From an uncultured Gelidibacter sp. (GTDB lineage: Bacteria; Bacteroidota; Bacteroidia; Flavobacteriales; Flavobacteriaceae), in contig NZ_CANMTE010000001.1 in the NCBI RefSeq assembly GCF_947500795.1, positions 186,001 to 250,000 of the forward strand: a stretch of 64,000 nt of DNA. Direction: 5' to 3'. The notes under the pieces are model-generated. The model had not been told where the DNA came from and did not search any database. It saw nothing but the letters and a program-made list of their open reading frames with translations. The position numbers and the translations under genes are program-made. Positions 1 through 9,163 of this stretch are shown piece by piece. The stretch's first letter is position 1. Each line of letters begins with the position of its first letter.

Positions 1-1
1 T

Positions 2-442
2 CTGCTAAAATCTCAAATTTTTGAATTTAAGGGAGATATGCTTGCTAAGAATGAACAATTGGCCCTCTATCAAAATGCCGTTAAAAACACTGCTTACGGT
101 GCCATGTACAATCAATATAACGTGCAATTGTACACCCAGGAGAATCATAATTTGCTGGAGGCCATTGCCATTGCAAAAACAGAAATCGAAAATCGTCCAA
201 CGCCACATTCCTATGATTTATTGGCTTGGTCTTATTTTAAAAACGGACAATTGCAAGAAGCATTACAATTGACTAAGAACAATGTATTAGGACATACTTC
301 GGAACCTAAGGCGTTATACCATAGTGCTGAAATATTAAAGGCTTCCGGTAATTTAGAAAAAGTAAAGGAACTCAAGCCAGATCTCATGGCAAGCGCATAT
401 GAATTGGGACCGATAATGGCAGAAAAAGTAAGCCAACTATAA
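2..442 (+). CDS. TPR-repeat protein, C-terminal part (5' end outside window)
   Basis: The reading frame is open from base 2, and the internal ATG at 38 has no special claim to be the start, so this is the 3' end of a longer gene. The visible 146 residues are helical. Stretches around PTPHSYDLLAWSYFKNGQLQEA and EPKALYHSAEILKASGNLEK have the Gly/Ala/Tyr spacing of tetratricopeptide repeats, which usually hold partner proteins. The stop is 12 bases before the TonB-dependent receptor, so the two are probably co-transcribed and may serve the same uptake system. No catalytic domain is visible in this part, and the specific role is unknown. Confidence 0.75.
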   Translation: MLKSQIFEFKGDMLAKNEQLALYQNAVKNTAYGAMYNQYNVQLYTQENHNLLEAIAIAKTEIENRPTPHSYDLLAWSYFKNGQLQEALQLTKNNVLGHTSEPKALYHSAEILKASGNLEKVKELKPDLMASAYELGPIMAEKVSQL

Positions 443-454
443 AAGTGGACCCCT

Positions 455-2689
455 ATGAAACTTGTAAATTTAACAACATTGTTTGCGGTGTTGGGTGGTA
501 TCGCTCTGGCGCATTCCCAACAAATAAAAGGTAAGATTACTGATCAACAAAACCAACCCTTAGAAGCCGCTTACGTATATAATATTAACAGTAAAAGTCA
601 TGCCCACACGTCGGAAAACGGTGTGTTTATTATCGAAAACAATAGGGTAGGTGACAGTCTAAAAATAGGACTGTTAGGCTACGAAACTAGAATTATTGCT
701 ATGAACGATTCCAACTTTTCACAGTCAATCACCACAATTCTTCAAGAAAAGGCATTTCAGTTGGATGAGATGGTGCTTACAGAAGAGCTGAATCCGGTAA
801 GTACAATCAGTCGTTTAGATTTGAATACCAATCCCCTGAATTCCTCCCAGGAAGCCTTGCGGAAAATTCCAGGTTTGATTATCGGTCAGCATGCCGGTGG
901 CGGTAAGGCAGAGCAAATATTTTTGAGAGGTTTTGATATTGATCATGGTACGGATATTTCCATTTCAGTAGACGGGATGCCAGTAAATATGGTTTCTCAT
1001 GCCCACGGACAAGGGTATAGCGATTTGCATTTCCTAATCCCAGAAACCGTCAATAAGATTGATTTTGGAAAAGGCCCCTATTCTGCGAAGCATGGCGATT
1101 TTGCCACTGCGGGTTATGTCGATTTTTCAACGCGAGATGTTTTGAAAGAAAGTTCAGTATCCGTCACTGCAGGACAGTTTAGTAGTTTGCGGACCTTAGG
1201 TTTATTCAATCTATTGGAAACTACGACAAATCAAAATGCCTATATCGCAGCCGAATATTTAGCGAATGATGGACCTTACGAATCCCCTCAAAACTTTGAT
1301 CGGATCAACATTTTTGGGAAGTATGTGGTGTTTTCTCCCAATAATGATAAGCTATCCTTAACAGCGTCGCATTTTACAAGTGGGTGGGATGCTTCCGGGC
1401 AAATACCGCAGCGTGCTGTTGATAGTGGAATGATTTCAAGATTTGGAGCCATTGACGCTACTGAAGGTGGCGAAACGGAACGCACCAATTTAAATGTGCA
1501 ACTCAGCAAGCGCTTATCCAATAAAACAACGTTTAAAACCAACGCCTATTATTCGCATTACGCATTTTTACTGTATTCTAATTTCACCTTCTTTTTAGAA
1601 GATCCTATTAACGGTGATCAAATTAAACAAAAGGAAGATCGAAACATATTCGGCTTGAATACGTCACTAATGCACGATACCAATTTAGGAAACACGCCAT
1701 TGACGTTAACCTCAGGTTTAGGCTTCAGAAACGATAGGGTAGATGGTATTGAGTTATCGCACACCTTAAACAGAAGCACGATTTTAGAACACCTGCAATT
1801 GGGCGATTTAAATGAAACGAACGTGAATGCCTTTATAAATGCCGAATTTGAATTAGGGAAATTCAGAATTGCCCCAGCCTTACGTTTGGATTATTTTAAA
1901 TTTCTATACCAAGATCAATTGCAAACAGAATACCAAAATCTTTCAGAAACTAAGGCCATAGTGAGTCCGAAGTTGAATTTTTACTGGGATGTAAAAGATA
2001 ACTATCAAGTCTTTTTAAAGTCGGGCATTGGCTTTCATAGCAATGACACTCGGGTTGTTGTCGCCAATCAGGGTAAACAGATATTGCCACGAGCCTATGG
2101 TGTGGACTTAGGCGATATTTGGAAACCATTTCCAAACTTAGTTGTAAACACTACGCTATGGTATTTGTTTTTGGAACAAGAGTTCGTCTATGTGGGCGAT
2201 GCTGGAATTGTAGAGCCTAGTGGCAAAACAGAACGTTACGGCTTGGATTTTGGATTTCGTTATCAATTGAGTGATTATCTGTTTTTAGATACTGATATGA
2301 CACTGACCCACGCAAGAAGTACAGAAGATCCTAAAGGCCAAAATTACATTCCGCTGGCGCCAAACTTTACTATGGCAGGAGGCTTATCCCTTAACGAATG
2401 GAACGGTTTTTCTGGAGGTTTGCGTTACCGATTTATAGATGACCGACCTGCAAATGAAGATAATTCTATAGTGGCGAAAGGTTATTTTATTACGGATATG
2501 AATGCCAATTACAAGTTTGATAGTATCACGATAGGATTTGCTATTGAAAATCTATTTGATGTGGCCTGGAATGAAACCCAGTTTGCCACGGAATCAAAAC
2601 TTCAAAATGAAGCGCAAGCGATAGAAGAAATTCATTTTACACCTGGAACACCATTTTTTATTAAAGGCACTATTGCCTATACCTTTTAA
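455..2689 (+). CDS. TonB-dependent outer-membrane receptor
   Basis: This 744-residue outer-membrane receptor imports a ligand using TonB/ExbBD energy. A signal peptide (about residues 1-21, ending AHSQ) precedes a carboxypeptidase-like regulatory domain (about 22-105, beginning IKGKITDQQNQPLEAAYVY). A plug follows at about 130-230 with the motif IFLRGFDIDHGTDISISVDG, then a 22-strand barrel ending in an aromatic C-terminus (IKGTIAYTF). The length is normal for a small receptor; SusC homologues are nearer 1000. The plug segment VSHAHGQGYSDLH is rich in His, which could suggest a metal or metal-complex ligand, but this is weak. There is no SusD partner, so a polysaccharide substrate is less likely. 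It lies 12 bp downstream of the TPR gene. Confidence 0.93.
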   Translation: MKLVNLTTLFAVLGGIALAHSQQIKGKITDQQNQPLEAAYVYNINSKSHAHTSENGVFIIENNRVGDSLKIGLLGYETRIIAMNDSNFSQSITTILQEKAFQLDEMVLTEELNPVSTISRLDLNTNPLNSSQEALRKIPGLIIGQHAGGGKAEQIFLRGFDIDHGTDISISVDGMPVNMVSHAHGQGYSDLHFLIPETVNKIDFGKGPYSAKHGDFATAGYVDFSTRDVLKESSVSVTAGQFSSLRTLGLFNLLETTTNQNAYIAAEYLANDGPYESPQNFDRINIFGKYVVFSPNNDKLSLTASHFTSGWDASGQIPQRAVDSGMISRFGAIDATEGGETERTNLNVQLSKRLSNKTTFKTNAYYSHYAFLLYSNFTFFLEDPINGDQIKQKEDRNIFGLNTSLMHDTNLGNTPLTLTSGLGFRNDRVDGIELSHTLNRSTILEHLQLGDLNETNVNAFINAEFELGKFRIAPALRLDYFKFLYQDQLQTEYQNLSETKAIVSPKLNFYWDVKDNYQVFLKSGIGFHSNDTRVVVANQGKQILPRAYGVDLGDIWKPFPNLVVNTTLWYLFLEQEFVYVGDAGIVEPSGKTERYGLDFGFRYQLSDYLFLDTDMTLTHARSTEDPKGQNYIPLAPNFTMAGGLSLNEWNGFSGGLRYRFIDDRPANEDNSIVAKGYFITDMNANYKFDSITIGFAIENLFDVAWNETQFATESKLQNEAQAIEEIHFTPGTPFFIKGTIAYTF

Positions 2690-2764
2690 ATAATACGATT
2701 TTAAGTCTGATGTGGTTAAGACATTAAGACTTGCACAAATGAATAGAGTTCATTTTGTAAAGAG

Positions 2765-2790
2765 ACCACGTGAGTTGTGGTAGTTTTTTA
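2765..2790 (+). terminator. possible terminator after the TonB receptor
   Basis: A short 5-bp stem ACCAC/GTGGT with a 7-nt loop is followed by AGTTTTTT, 75 bp after the receptor stop. The stem is weak. A second hairpin (next entry) follows it. Confidence 0.4.
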
Positions 2791-2805
2791 GAGTTTTTTG
2801 TTAGT

Positions 2806-2845
2806 GGAAAGCACTTGGCCGTAGAGATAGGGTTAGGTGCTTTCC
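2806..2845 (+). other. 9-bp perfect inverted repeat (hairpin)
   Basis: GGAAAGCAC at 2806-2814 pairs perfectly with GTGCTTTCC at 2837-2845 across a 22-nt loop. It could be a back-up transcription stop or an mRNA 3'-end stabiliser. There is no strong T run. Confidence 0.35.
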
Positions 2846-3571
2846 TAATTTAAAGCTTTGGAGTATGTTGGGTGATTTATGGCCAACAGGTAGGTCATTT
2901 AAGAATTATTATAATTCAAATATTTGAAAGTGTATTTGTAAGATATTGGATGATGAAGATTTTCAATATTGAGGATAGGATTGAGTATTATTCTTTAGTT
3001 GGTGGTGGCAATTTTTTTATTGAAGAATTAAGAACCCTCCTTTCCCACGTAAGAAATCCAATTAAGATTGATAGGTGCAACTTAAATTTGGACATAATGG
3101 ACAAAAGGGAATTTTAAAAAAAAAGAAGAATTTCTGTTGAAATTTTTAAGAAGTGATTTAATAGTTTTGTTAATAACCAAAGATGTTTAATTGTAGTAGA
3201 TGATGGTTAAAACACAATAACACTGATTAGTAGTACATTTTTTGATGTTATAACTAAGTGCATTCTGTTTTATTGAGTTTGTTAATATACTAGTAATATT
3301 TTATTGGACATAGGTATTAAAATAGATAGATATGGCTTAAATTTGTGTAGTATTAAAAACTTATATAAAAAAACGCCAATGCTGTAACATTTACGTTTTA
3401 AATTGTAACCTTTTGGGTTTAGCTATAAGCTTATGAAACGAATACTATTTCCTTTCTCCTCTAAATTTGTTGCTAGAGACTTATAAAAGATTACATTTTG
3501 AGTTGAGTATGTTAAACTCGATTTTAATTATGGCTAATGGGACCATCTAAAACCCTCATTGAAAATGAAAT

Positions 3572-3600
3572 AAAAGCATCCAAATGGGTGCTTTTCTTAT
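3572..3600 (+). terminator. rho-independent terminator with no gene assigned
   Basis: AAAAGCATCC (3572-3581) pairs with GGGTGCTTTT (3586-3595) with one G-T wobble and a 4-nt loop, followed by CTTATTT. On the + strand no gene ends nearby, so it may end an unrecognised small transcript. Confidence 0.55.
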
Positions 3601-3943
3601 TTGGTAAAATTAGACTAAAGGGTCTGAAGGTGAAAGTCAATTTTATAAACATTGTAAACAAGTTCTTAACAAACGTCTCAATAGTGATTCAATATCGAAT
3701 TTCAATTTGATTTCAAAGTAAATTATATTTCGCTGAATAGTGGGGTTTAGGTTGATTTGATCCAAGTCGAATTGTGCGAAATATGAAGGAATAATTGCTT
3801 GTTTTGCAAACTTTTGATTAAGCGATCTCTGATTTTTAATACGTGAATTAAAAGTCATTTAAAATTTGCCTGACCAGATTATGTTTTATCAAAGAAGAGT
3901 GTCTATCGGAACACATATTATTTTTATATATAAAATCATAAAT

Positions 3944-5407
3944 TTATTTATATTTCAACGATTCATGAACTTTAATATATTCTTGTTGATCATCAGCCAG
4001 AACCATTAAAGTGTCGCCTGCTTTTATCTCAGTGGAGCCGCCTGGGCGGATAAACTGATTGTCGCGTTTAATCATGATGATGAACGCCGATCTTGGGAAA
4101 TTCAAATCTACAATACGCTTATTGACTGCGAAAAAATCGGGTGAAATCGAGAATTCCTGTAGTGACGATTTTGGTAATTCTAAAAGCAATTGGTCTACCT
4201 CATTAATGATTTTCGATTTTTCAGGCAATCCAACATTGAGCCATTTTGCTAAAATGGACAAAGTGGTGCCTTGAATCAAAATTGACGTCACAGAGATAAA
4301 AAAGACGATACTGAAAATAATATTTGCTTTTTCAATTCCTGCTAAGAGTGGATACGTCGCAAATACAATTGGTACGGCGCCTCGCAATCCTACCCAAGAA
4401 ATATAGAAACGGCGTCTTAATTTCATTTTGAAAAACACTAAACTGATAAAGACACCAACAGGGCGAGCAATGAAAATGAGAAATAATGAAATCAGCATGC
4501 CAATGCCAATATAAGGCACAATTTGTGAAGGAAACACTAACAATCCTAAGGTAAGGAAGAGTACAATTTGCATCAACCATGCTAATCCATCAAACATCTT
4601 TAAGATGGTTTTTTTATGGATGATGTCTTGATTTCCTAAATAAACGGCACAAATATAAATGGCAAGAAATCCGTTTCCACCCACAAAATCCGTAGCTGAA
4701 AAAGTCATGAACATAAGCGCAATGACCAAAACAGGGTAGAGCCCTTCAAAGTCAAGTTTAATTCTGTTGATTATAAATTTGCTCGCCACACCAAATCCGA
4801 ATCCTCCGGCAGTTCCCACAATCATTTGTTGTAGAAACATCGGGATTATCGATACAAGATCTTGGTCTTGATTAATGACTAAAGTTAAAAAGGCAATCGT
4901 CAGCACATACGCCATGGGATCATTACTACCACTTTCCAATTCTAATGTTGGCCTGAGGTTTGTTTTTAAGGCGAGATTTTTAGAACGTAAAATGGAGAAT
5001 ACCGCTGCTGCATCAGTAGAAGACACGATAGATCCTAATAGCAAGCTTTCATAAATCGTGAAGTCGGTAACATAAAATACAAAGGTTCCTAAGGAAACTG
5101 CGGTTAACAAAACCCCGAGAGTGGAGAGCATAATTCCTTCCCTTAGCACTGGTTTTATAGAGCTCCAGTTGGTGTCCAATCCACCAGAAAATAAGATGAA
5201 ATTTAGTGAAACGATGCCAATAAGTTGAGCGATTTTAGGATTGTCAAAACGAATGCCGCCAATACCATCTGAGCCTGCCAACATACCAATAGCCAAAAAC
5301 AAAATTAATGTTGGTACGCCAAATTTATAGGATGTTTTTCCGACAACAACGCTGATTAAAAGTAATAACGAACCAACTAATAAAATGTTTTCAATGGTTA
5401 ATTGCAT
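3944..5407 (-). CDS. K+/H+ antiporter, CPA1 family, NhaP2-like
   Basis: An inner-membrane antiporter that exchanges K+ (or Na+) for H+ in cation and pH balance. Residues 1 to about 390 are 12-13 hydrophobic helices with the conserved CPA1 segments SSTDAAAVFSILR and ELESGSNDPMAYVL; the Asp of SNDP is the expected ion-binding acid. The C-terminal ~80 residues form a TrkA-C/RCK-C-type soluble domain (beginning PRSAFIIMIKRDNQF and ending near TLMVLADDQQEYIKV), as in NhaP2 (CvrA). The 487-residue length fits a version with one C-terminal regulatory domain. It stands alone on the minus strand, downstream of the anti-sigma gene but separated from it by a terminator. Ion preference cannot be read from sequence. 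Confidence 0.9.
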   Translation of the reverse strand: MQLTIENILLVGSLLLLISVVVGKTSYKFGVPTLILFLAIGMLAGSDGIGGIRFDNPKIAQLIGIVSLNFILFSGGLDTNWSSIKPVLREGIMLSTLGVLLTAVSLGTFVFYVTDFTIYESLLLGSIVSSTDAAAVFSILRSKNLALKTNLRPTLELESGSNDPMAYVLTIAFLTLVINQDQDLVSIIPMFLQQMIVGTAGGFGFGVASKFIINRIKLDFEGLYPVLVIALMFMTFSATDFVGGNGFLAIYICAVYLGNQDIIHKKTILKMFDGLAWLMQIVLFLTLGLLVFPSQIVPYIGIGMLISLFLIFIARPVGVFISLVFFKMKLRRRFYISWVGLRGAVPIVFATYPLLAGIEKANIIFSIVFFISVTSILIQGTTLSILAKWLNVGLPEKSKIINEVDQLLLELPKSSLQEFSISPDFFAVNKRIVDLNFPRSAFIIMIKRDNQFIRPGGSTEIKAGDTLMVLADDQQEYIKVHESLKYK

Positions 5408-5511
5408 GCGCTTATCTTTTTTTTATGGATTCAAGCGAAGATACTTTTTTTTTTTCAAAAATTTGAGAGTGATTATAGGAATGGTTTATTATGATATTAA
5501 TAAGTTACGTA

Positions 5512-5541
5512 ATAAAAAAAGCACCAACAAATGTTAGTGCT
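5512..5541 (-). terminator. terminator of the sigma/anti-sigma operon
   Basis: Read on the minus strand, a 9-bp stem (5533-5541 with 5520-5528, one wobble) is followed by seven T. It is 25 bp after the anti-sigma stop. Confidence 0.75.
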
Positions 5542-5565
5542 TAAAGATATAAGTTTAAGGTCTTA

Positions 5566-6387
5566 TCATGGTGCCGCAGCTACCACAACTCCTAAGGTAT
5601 ATAACTGCTCCATGGTAGGTGCTTCACTACCGCCTTCAGGCTCTAAAGTGATCCCAAAGGCTTCACTTTCGTGAGCGTTGGCAATGGCAAATATTTTGTT
5701 GTCATCAGTATTGAAATCGTCAATAGTACCTAAACTCGTAGGTGTTAACGGATTCAATTTTAAAGACCATACTTGATACACTTTCCCAGCAGGCGCATCA
5801 GGCAAGCCTTGGGCATCTAGATAAATACTATTGTCATTTTTGTTCCAATACACTTTAGCATAAGTGTTTGCAAATTCACCCTGTCCACCCAACGGTATTG
5901 AGATAATATCTTTGTCACGTAAAAAGTTCAACAAATTTTTTGACGCAGCAAGATCTGTTTTCGCATTGGCAATTTGTTCTTCCAAATATGCCTTTTCTAT
6001 TTCGGCAGTGGTCAAATTGGACTCGAGATCGTTATTTTGATTTAATGTCCAAAGCAATCCTGCGCCAATAATAAAGGCAGCAGCCCAGCCTGTATAGGTT
6101 AACCAGTCGTATTTAGGTTTCACTATAGAAATCACTTTTGGTTCCGACTCTAGGTTTTTAGATTGGTTTTGAACCTTTGTTTTAATAGGTTCAAATAAAT
6201 CAGCAGTGGTATTCGGAGCTGCAGCAGCAGTTAGTTTTTTGATGGCAGCCTCAATCTGTTCTACTTCCTTCTGTATCTCCGGATGTTGTTGCATCAATCG
6301 GTACACCTCTTTGTTTTCTTGATCCGAAAGGGCGCCAGCAACGTACAATTCTAAAATTCCAGATGCTATGTAAGCGGTTATGTCCAT
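5566..6387 (-). CDS. anti-sigma factor, RskA-like, single membrane span
   Basis: Predicted inner-membrane anti-sigma factor that holds the neighbouring ECF sigma factor. The cytoplasmic N-terminus (MDITAYIASGILELYVAGAL) resembles the sigma-binding domain of RskA-type proteins. One hydrophobic helix (YTGWAAAFIIGAGLLWTL, near residue 120) is followed by a coiled coil and a periplasmic RskA-like C-domain containing APAGKVYQVWSLKLNP. I chose the ATG at 6387, which begins one base after the sigma-gene stop. An in-frame TTG at 6402 would make a 278-residue product overlapping the sigma gene by 14 bp, but it has no support. No Cys/His zinc motif is seen, so it is not a ZAS-type protein. The inducing signal is unknown. 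Confidence 0.85.
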   Translation of the reverse strand: MDITAYIASGILELYVAGALSDQENKEVYRLMQQHPEIQKEVEQIEAAIKKLTAAAAPNTTADLFEPIKTKVQNQSKNLESEPKVISIVKPKYDWLTYTGWAAAFIIGAGLLWTLNQNNDLESNLTTAEIEKAYLEEQIANAKTDLAASKNLLNFLRDKDIISIPLGGQGEFANTYAKVYWNKNDNSIYLDAQGLPDAPAGKVYQVWSLKLNPLTPTSLGTIDDFNTDDNKIFAIANAHESEAFGITLEPEGGSEAPTMEQLYTLGVVVAAAP

Positions 6388-6388
6388 A

Positions 6389-6922
6389 TTATTGAAGTAC
6401 AATAGTTCTTAATTCGTTTATGCAATTTCTGTTCCGTGTTTTAATTGTGCCAATAGGCATGTCAAGTGTTTCTGAAGCTTCTTTTTGGGTATAACCTTTA
6501 AAGTAAAGCAGTTCAATAACCTCTATGCACTTTTTAGCAAGTTGACTCACAAATTTTTTAATCCCAATGGCGTCAGTTTGATCATCCAAACTATCACCGT
6601 GGGCCAGAATATCTACGAAATATTCGGCATCTAGGTTTTTTTTAGAATTTTTAAAGGCTTTAGACCGTGTTTTGTCTATCGCCGCATTTCTGGAAATGTT
6701 CAGGATCCAAGTGAAGAATCGACCCTTTTCTGCCGAATAGCTAGCGGCATTGTTCCAGGCTTTTATAAACACATCCTGCATCAATTCTTCAGCAATATCA
6801 TGATCTCTCACAATGTTGTAGATAACGCCATGCATGCTTTTGCTATACATGTTGTAAAGTTCCTCAAAAGCTTTGACGTCTTTTTGTTGGAATTTTGAGA
6901 TCAATAATTCTAATTGCTGCAT
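6389..6922 (-). CDS. ECF-type RNA polymerase sigma factor (first)
   Basis: A 177-residue sigma-70 family protein of the extracytoplasmic-function group. Region 2 lies at about residues 10-80 (EELMQDVFIKAWNNAASY, then GRFFTWILNISRNAAIDKTR). Region 4 lies at about 120-175 and carries the helix-turn-helix KGYTQKEASETLDMPIGTIK. Regions 1 and 3 are absent, as usual for ECF factors. The stop codon abuts the ATG of the anti-sigma gene, so translation is probably coupled. With the RskA-like partner it resembles SigK/RskA-type systems. No clear self-like promoter motif was found in the short upstream gap. Confidence 0.93.
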   Translation of the reverse strand: MQQLELLISKFQQKDVKAFEELYNMYSKSMHGVIYNIVRDHDIAEELMQDVFIKAWNNAASYSAEKGRFFTWILNISRNAAIDKTRSKAFKNSKKNLDAEYFVDILAHGDSLDDQTDAIGIKKFVSQLAKKCIEVIELLYFKGYTQKEASETLDMPIGTIKTRNRNCINELRTIVLQ

Positions 6923-6958
6923 AAAGTATTGTTTTAGGAATGACTGCTGAAAACTAAA

Positions 6959-6982
6959 AAAGCCACTTTTTAAAGTGGCTTT
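6959..6982 (-). terminator. terminator of sodC
   Basis: Perfect 11-bp stem AAAGCCACTTT/AAAGTGGCTTT with a 2-nt loop, followed on the minus strand by a T run. It separates sodC from the sigma operon. Confidence 0.8.
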
Positions 6983-7010
6983 TAGTGTTATTTAGATATA
7001 ACGTATATAA

Positions 7011-7589
7011 TTACTTAATAATTCCTCCACAACTAACGCGTCCACCTGCATTACCTGTTGGTTGCGTTTTAAAGTCATCAACACCTTCGTGAATTATGAT
7101 AGCTTTACCTACAATATCTTTGTTGGCATCGCCACATCCAATACACCATTCATCTGTTGTAACCGTTATAGTACCGTTTCCATTGGCATCAGCTTTAAAG
7201 TTGCCAATATCGCCTTTATGGTAGCCATCTGGGCTTCCCCACTTACCATGTGGTTGATTTGTTGGGTTCCAGTGTCCGCCTGAAGATGTTCCATCATCTG
7301 CTGAACAATCTGCTTTTTCATGAAGGTGTATCGCATGTTCACCTTCTTTAAGTCCACCTACGACTGCAACCATAGTTACAGCGCCATCTTCTTCAGTAAA
7401 CACAGCGTTTCCTTTTACAGTACTTCCGCTTTTCGGCTCTAAGGCTACTTGCATTTTCTTAATGTCAACAGTCTTAGTTTCCTTTATTTCTTCTGTTACT
7501 TCTGTTTTGGTTTCTTTCTTGTCATTTTTACAAGATGTAGTCATGGTCAGTGCAAATACAGCAATGAAAATGAGTGATAATCGTTTCAT
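7011..7589 (-). CDS. sodC: Cu/Zn superoxide dismutase lipoprotein
   Basis: Converts superoxide to O2 and H2O2 outside the cytoplasm. The N-terminus is a lipoprotein signal (MKRLSLIFIAVFALTMTTSC, lipid-bearing Cys at residue 20), followed by a charged linker of about 25 residues and the SOD fold. Copper and zinc ligands are recognisable in HAIHLHEKADC, GGHWNPTNQPHGK and IHEGVDDF, and the disulfide Cys in GGRVSCGGI. The 192-residue length is usual for a bacterial SodC with a lipid anchor. The gene is monocistronic, flanked by its own terminator and by a 209-bp gap before hemN. TAACTTTA upstream is a weak -7 candidate. Confidence 0.94.
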   Translation of the reverse strand: MKRLSLIFIAVFALTMTTSCKNDKKETKTEVTEEIKETKTVDIKKMQVALEPKSGSTVKGNAVFTEEDGAVTMVAVVGGLKEGEHAIHLHEKADCSADDGTSSGGHWNPTNQPHGKWGSPDGYHKGDIGNFKADANGNGTITVTTDEWCIGCGDANKDIVGKAIIIHEGVDDFKTQPTGNAGGRVSCGGIIK

Positions 7590-7731
7590 ATATTTAAGTT
7601 ATTTAGTGTTTAATGATTAAAGTTACTATTTATTTAGGGCTTAAACAACCATCGGCCCTAATTTCAGTGGGCACTCAAGGGTTGTAATTTGATAATCAAT
7701 TCATAAAATTAAAGCAAAGGGAATCGGTTAG

Positions 7732-7775
7732 ATGACTTATATCATATTTTTTATAGCCGATTTAAAATAGTTTTG
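7732..7775 (+). promoter_or_regulatory. hemN promoter with Crp/Fnr-type operator
   Basis: The inverted repeat ATGA-CTTATA-TCAT (7732-7745) is centred exactly 29.5 bp before the first T of TAGTTTTG (7768-7775), a perfect TAnnTTTG -7 box. No -33 element is visible, which fits an activator-dependent (class II) promoter. The predicted transcript starts near 7780, about 19 nt before the ATG. Confidence 0.7.
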
Positions 7776-7798
7776 AATCAAATTTAAGAACATAGACA

Positions 7799-9163
7799 AT
7801 GACGCCCTCTTTAATTGATAAATATAATGTTGCTGGACCAAGATATACGAGTTATCCTACAGTTCCATATTGGGATACGAGTACATTCACGATGAAAACA
7901 TGGAAAGATTCATTAATCAACGCATTTAATGAAAGTAATGAAACCGAAGGCATCAGTTTGTATCTGCATTTACCTTTTTGCGAAAGTTTATGCACCTTTT
8001 GCGGATGTCATAAACGGATTACCAAGCAGCACAGTGTAGAAACGCCGTATATCAGTGCGTTAATAAAAGAGTGGGATTTATATTGTGATATATTACCTAC
8101 AAAACCCAAAATTAAAGAGTTGCATTTGGGCGGTGGCACCCCGACATTCTTTTCGCCTGAAAATTTGAACTTACTCATTAGGAGTTTGTTAAATCGCGCC
8201 ACATTGGCTGATGATTATGAGTTTAGCTTTGAGGGACATCCAAATAATACTACTGAAGAACATCTACAAACGTTTTATGACTTAGGGTTTAGACGCGTTA
8301 GTTATGGTGTTCAAGATTATAATGAAACCGTCCAAAAAGCCATCCACAGAATACAACCTTTTGAAAATGTAAAGCGCGTTACAGAACAAGCTAGAGCTAT
8401 CGGATACACTTCCGTTAGTCATGATATTATATTTGGATTGCCATTTCAAACAAAGGCGCATGTGAGCGAAACCATAGCTAAAACTAAATCTTTGAAGCCT
8501 GATAGAATTGCCTTTTACAGCTATGCCCATGTGCCTTGGATTAAAGGTAATGGCCAACGTGGTTTTGATGAAAGCAATTTGCCATCCGGAACAGCCAAAC
8601 GTCAGCAATATGAATTGGGTAAAACCTTATTAGCAGAAGCTGGCTATCACGAAATTGGCATGGATCACTTTGCATTGCCATCAGATTCTTTGTACCAATC
8701 CATGACCAACAAAACCTTACATCGGAATTTTATGGGGTATACAGCTTCAAAAACAAAAGCGATGATTGGTTTGGGCGTATCTTCAATTAGCGATAGTTGG
8801 TATGGGTTTGCACAAAATGTAAAAGGTATTGAAGAGTACTACAGTTTAATAAAAGAAGGCATCCTTCCTGTTGTGAAAGGTCATATTTTAAATACAGAAG
8901 ATTTAATCATTAGAAAGCATATTCTCAATTTGATGTGTCAATTTGACACCTCTTGGAGTGATGATGAACTGTATTTTGATGAATTACCAGAAGTACTATA
9001 CGGTTTGGAAGAGATGGAACAAGACGGATTATTGATCCGAAATGAGAATCAGTTGAGGGTGACCGAAAAAGGGAAACCTTTTGTGAGAAATATTTGTATG
9101 GCTTTTGATTTACTATTAAAACGGAAACAGCCGCAAACGCGAATTTTCTCCATGACCGTTTAG
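7799..9163 (+). CDS. hemN: oxygen-independent coproporphyrinogen III oxidase
   Basis: Radical-SAM enzyme that makes protoporphyrinogen IX from coproporphyrinogen III without O2, in the cytoplasm. The Fe-S/SAM motif is CESLCTFCGC (Cys 61, 65, 68 with the extra Cys 70, the CxxxCxxC-x-C pattern of true HemN). It is preceded by the typical HemN opening KYNVAGPRYTSYPTVPYW and followed by LHLGGGTPTFF. The 454-residue length and the C-terminal HemN domain match authentic HemN rather than the shorter HemW. The upstream Crp/Fnr-type site is shared with nirK and the cco genes, so expression under low oxygen is likely; haem supply for the cbb3 oxidase is the natural purpose. Confidence 0.95.
   Translation: MTPSLIDKYNVAGPRYTSYPTVPYWDTSTFTMKTWKDSLINAFNESNETEGISLYLHLPFCESLCTFCGCHKRITKQHSVETPYISALIKEWDLYCDILPTKPKIKELHLGGGTPTFFSPENLNLLIRSLLNRATLADDYEFSFEGHPNNTTEEHLQTFYDLGFRRVSYGVQDYNETVQKAIHRIQPFENVKRVTEQARAIGYTSVSHDIIFGLPFQTKAHVSETIAKTKSLKPDRIAFYSYAHVPWIKGNGQRGFDESNLPSGTAKRQQYELGKTLLAEAGYHEIGMDHFALPSDSLYQSMTNKTLHRNFMGYTASKTKAMIGLGVSSISDSWYGFAQNVKGIEEYYSLIKEGILPVVKGHILNTEDLIIRKHILNLMCQFDTSWSDDELYFDELPEVLYGLEEMEQDGLLIRNENQLRVTEKGKPFVRNICMAFDLLLKRKQPQTRIFSMTV

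Larger units (their letters stand above)
2690..3943. other. 1.25 kb AT-rich stretch without a convincing gene
   Basis: Two convergent genes end here and no recognisable protein lies between them. A GTG-started 81-codon frame (2872-3117) and a reverse 71-codon frame (3643-3858) show no family resemblance and are probably chance. Visible structure: hairpins just after the receptor gene (2765-2790 and 2806-2845), a 14-bp palindrome TTCAAATATTTGAA near 2917, two isolated TAnnTTTG boxes (3083-3090 and 3338-3345) without a correctly spaced -33 element, and a good terminator at 3572-3600. The terminator implies that something upstream of it on the + strand is or was transcribed. Confidence 0.5.

Noticed and set aside
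2872-3117. 81-codon frame starting with GTG
   Set aside because: No family likeness, no promoter, odd composition; probably chance in an AT-rich gap.
3434-3487. 17-codon frame MKRILFPFSSKFVARDL resembling a usp start
   Set aside because: Too short and the likeness is limited to the first seven residues; not enough for a pseudogene call.
3643-3858. 71-codon reverse frame
   Set aside because: No recognisable motif and no spaced promoter; kept only as part of the intergenic note.
6388-6402. TTG start for the anti-sigma gene
   Set aside because: An ATG directly after the sigma stop gives a clean coupled start and a better N-terminus.
7689-7699. TTGATAATCAA, looks like an FNR box
   Set aside because: Arms are spaced by 1 bp, not 4, and it lies too far from the hemN -7 box; the ATGA-N6-TCAT site fits better.
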